Origin: Chloroflexota bacterium
GTDB taxonomy: Bacteria; Chloroflexota; Dehalococcoidia; DSTF01; RBG-16-68-14
Length of the DNA: 7,070 bases
NCBI GenBank assembly: GCA_022561355.1
Contig: JADFRJ010000121.1
Span: forward strand, 1-7,070
Reading direction: 5' to 3'
The notes under the pieces are model-generated. The model did not search any database. It had not been told where the DNA came from and saw only the letters and a program-made list of their open reading frames with translations. The first letter of the stretch is position 1. Each line of letters opens with the position of its first letter. The position numbers and the translations under genes are program-made. Of the stretch, positions 5,917-7,070 are shown piece after piece.

Positions 5917-6823
5917 CACCGCCGACGGCTGGCTGGAGCCCGCGGGAGCGTTCAGGACGATCGTTCTTCCCGTTGGCGCGACGCTGCTCGTATTGGCCGT
6001 AGCGATCGTCGGCGGCGTAATTACGGGGACGACCACGAGCGCCGTGACCCTGGAGGTCGAAGGAGCATCGTCTTCGGCGGGCGGGATACTACGGGACATT
6101 AGCCTAATCTTTCCGCTGGGGTTCGCCTTCAGCGCAGGGATGGTATCGGCCGTGAACCCGTGCGGGTTCACGATGCTGCCGGCCTATCTTGGGCTGTACC
6201 TCGGGGCGGGCGATGATGCCGCCGCGACATCGAGGGCAGGTGAAGCGGCGGGACAGCTGCGTCAGGCATTGATCGTTGGCCTGAGCGTGACGGCGGGATT
6301 CGTTCTGCTGTTTGCCGTCATTGGCCTCTCGATCGGCAGCGGCGCGCGCTTCCTGGTCGACTACTTCCCGTGGATCGGGCTGAGCATTGGTGTGCTGCTG
6401 ACGGTGGCGGGCGGCTGGCTGATCCGCGGCGGGACGCTGTACAGCGCGCTCGGCGAACGCCTCGCCGCACGCATCGGCGACCCGAAGCGGACCGACGTGC
6501 GCGGCTACTTCCTGTTCGGGCTGAGCTACGGCACGGCATCGCTGAGTTGCACGCTGCCGATCTTCATCACGGTGATCGGCGGCTCGATCGCGATCGCGGA
6601 CTTCTTGCCGTCGGTCTGGCAGTTCGTGCTGTACGGGCTGGGCATGGGGTCGGTGATCCTGGCGTTGACGCTGAGCTTGGCGGTGTTCAAGGCCGCCCTT
6701 CTCGTATGGCTCAGGAACGCGATGGCTTACATACAGCCGGCGAGCGCGGTCTTGATGCTGGCAGCGGGCGGTTTCATCGTCTATTACTGGCTGACCTTCG
6801 GCCAGCTGCTTGATGACTTCTAA
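5903..6823 (+). CDS. ccdA: CcdA-like transmembrane thiol-disulfide electron carrier
   Basis: A 306-residue integral membrane protein of the CcdA/DsbD transmembrane family. The core has six helices (approximately 66-86, 122-146, 155-175, 203-232, 238-265 and 278-298). The two redox cysteines are in the family positions: C87 in AVNPCGFTMLPAYLG and C216 in TASLSCTLPIF, with prolines flanking both. CcdA passes reducing equivalents from cytoplasmic thioredoxin across the membrane to proteins such as TlpA/ResA. Here an additional N-terminal helix (about 19-42) and a Thr/Ser/Glu-rich stretch (43-62) precede the core, making it longer than a minimal CcdA of about 220-240 residues. The start overlaps the end of the TlpA gene by 14 bases. 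There is no good Shine-Dalgarno sequence, so coupled translation is likely. Its stop overlaps that of the convergent remnant below. Confidence 0.9.
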   Translation: MRLSNTADGWLEPAGAFRTIVLPVGATLLVLAVAIVGGVITGTTTSAVTLEVEGASSSAGGILRDISLIFPLGFAFSAGMVSAVNPCGFTMLPAYLGLYLGAGDDAAATSRAGEAAGQLRQALIVGLSVTAGFVLLFAVIGLSIGSGARFLVDYFPWIGLSIGVLLTVAGGWLIRGGTLYSALGERLAARIGDPKRTDVRGYFLFGLSYGTASLSCTLPIFITVIGGSIAIADFLPSVWQFVLYGLGMGSVILALTLSLAVFKAALLVWLRNAMAYIQPASAVLMLAAGGFIVYYWLTFGQLLDDF

Positions 6824-6983
6824 CCTCGTATGGTGGTGCGGCCATCCTTGCCCGCGTTCGAGAATTTGACGAACATCTTGCCCCGGACCTGGAAGGCGGG
6901 ATCGCCCCAGGCTTCCTTCTCCATGGCTTCCGGGAGCGCAAGGCAGGTCTCGCGCAGGTGATCGATAGGCGCGCGCTTGCCAT
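6820..6983 (-). pseudogene. MmcQ/YjbR-like gene remnant (N-terminal half only)
   Basis: On the minus strand the frame from about 6966 to the TAG at 6820-6822 reads IDHLRETCLALPEAMEKEAW, then GDPAFQVRGKMFVKFSNAGK and DGRTTIRG. This closely resembles the first 45 or so residues of MmcQ/YjbR (CyaY-like fold) proteins, which are normally about 115-120 residues. The C-terminal half is missing. There is no usable start in this frame before the internal methionine of EAMEKEAW. The only well-placed ATG (6983) is one base out of frame, and a (GC)4 run at 6969-6976 lies between it and the homologous part, a plausible frameshift site. The gene is therefore probably broken, although a sequencing error at the GC run could explain the start (but not the missing C-terminus). 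YjbR-like proteins have no firm biochemical role. Confidence 0.6.
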
Positions 6984-7020
6984 CGGAGAGGAGTATCGGT
7001 AGACGAAAGCGGTGGGGGAG

Positions 7021-7070
7021 CTAGCCCGGTAGCGTCGGGTCCTCGAGCGCGTAGTCGATGACGATTTCGG
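7021..7070 (-). CDS. C-terminal end of an unidentified protein (partial)
   Basis: The minus strand enters from the right edge with an open frame, EIVIDYALEDPTLPG, closed by TAG at 7021-7023. Fifteen codons are too few to recognise. The codon choice and lack of stops fit a real gene end, and the same strand as the mmcQ remnant suggests they were neighbours or one unit. It is in the same frame as the remnant, so a single gene split by a stop codon cannot be excluded. Confidence 0.4.
   Translation of the reverse strand, partial: EIVIDYALEDPTLPG

Overview
The window is GC-rich, densely coded bacterial chromosome with no RNA genes, insertion sequence, CRISPR array or phage genes that I can see. 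The gene content suggests a GC-rich environmental bacterium: an acyl-CoA-type APH kinase with DUF6285, a DUF7064-like protein, a GYD-domain protein, and a TlpA lipoprotein with CcdA. The intergenic repeat resembling GATTCCTCGCTTCGCTCGGAATGACA, which I recall from Chloroflexota and some other phyla, makes Chloroflexota (Dehalococcoidia-like) my best guess, but this is an inference from gene flavour and not a proven placement.

Layout. (1) 1-2421, minus strand: a three-gene set read right to left. It holds a DUF7064/CrtC-like protein, a 207-base spacer with a 21-base tandem repeat, an APH-fold kinase, and a DUF6285 protein that runs off the left edge. The kinase stop and the DUF6285 start share one base (TGATG). 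This pair matches the LvaA/LvaB arrangement known from 4-hydroxyacyl-CoA phosphorylation in levulinate catabolism, so a role in hydroxy-acyl-CoA or lipid breakdown is the most specific hypothesis available. (2) 2547-3749, plus strand: a YcaQ-type winged-helix DNA glycosylase, divergent from the first set across a 125-base promoter region. (3) 3769-5046, minus strand: an unusual single-frame fusion of two GYD domains and a PlsC acyltransferase, convergent with the glycosylase. (4) 5263-6823, plus strand: a TlpA/ResA-like thioredoxin lipoprotein and CcdA, overlapping by 14 bases, forming an extracytoplasmic thiol-reduction module. (5) 6820-7070, minus strand: the N-terminal half of an MmcQ/YjbR-like gene, apparently broken, and the last 15 codons of an unidentified gene.

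The genes form at least three separate functional units: acyl-CoA/lipid metabolism, DNA repair, and envelope redox. The items most worth a second look are the GYD-GYD-PlsC fusion, the LvaAB-like pair with its DUF7064 neighbour, the tandem repeat in that gene set, and the mmcQ remnant abutting ccdA. I did not find a clearly new multi-gene defence or mobile system.
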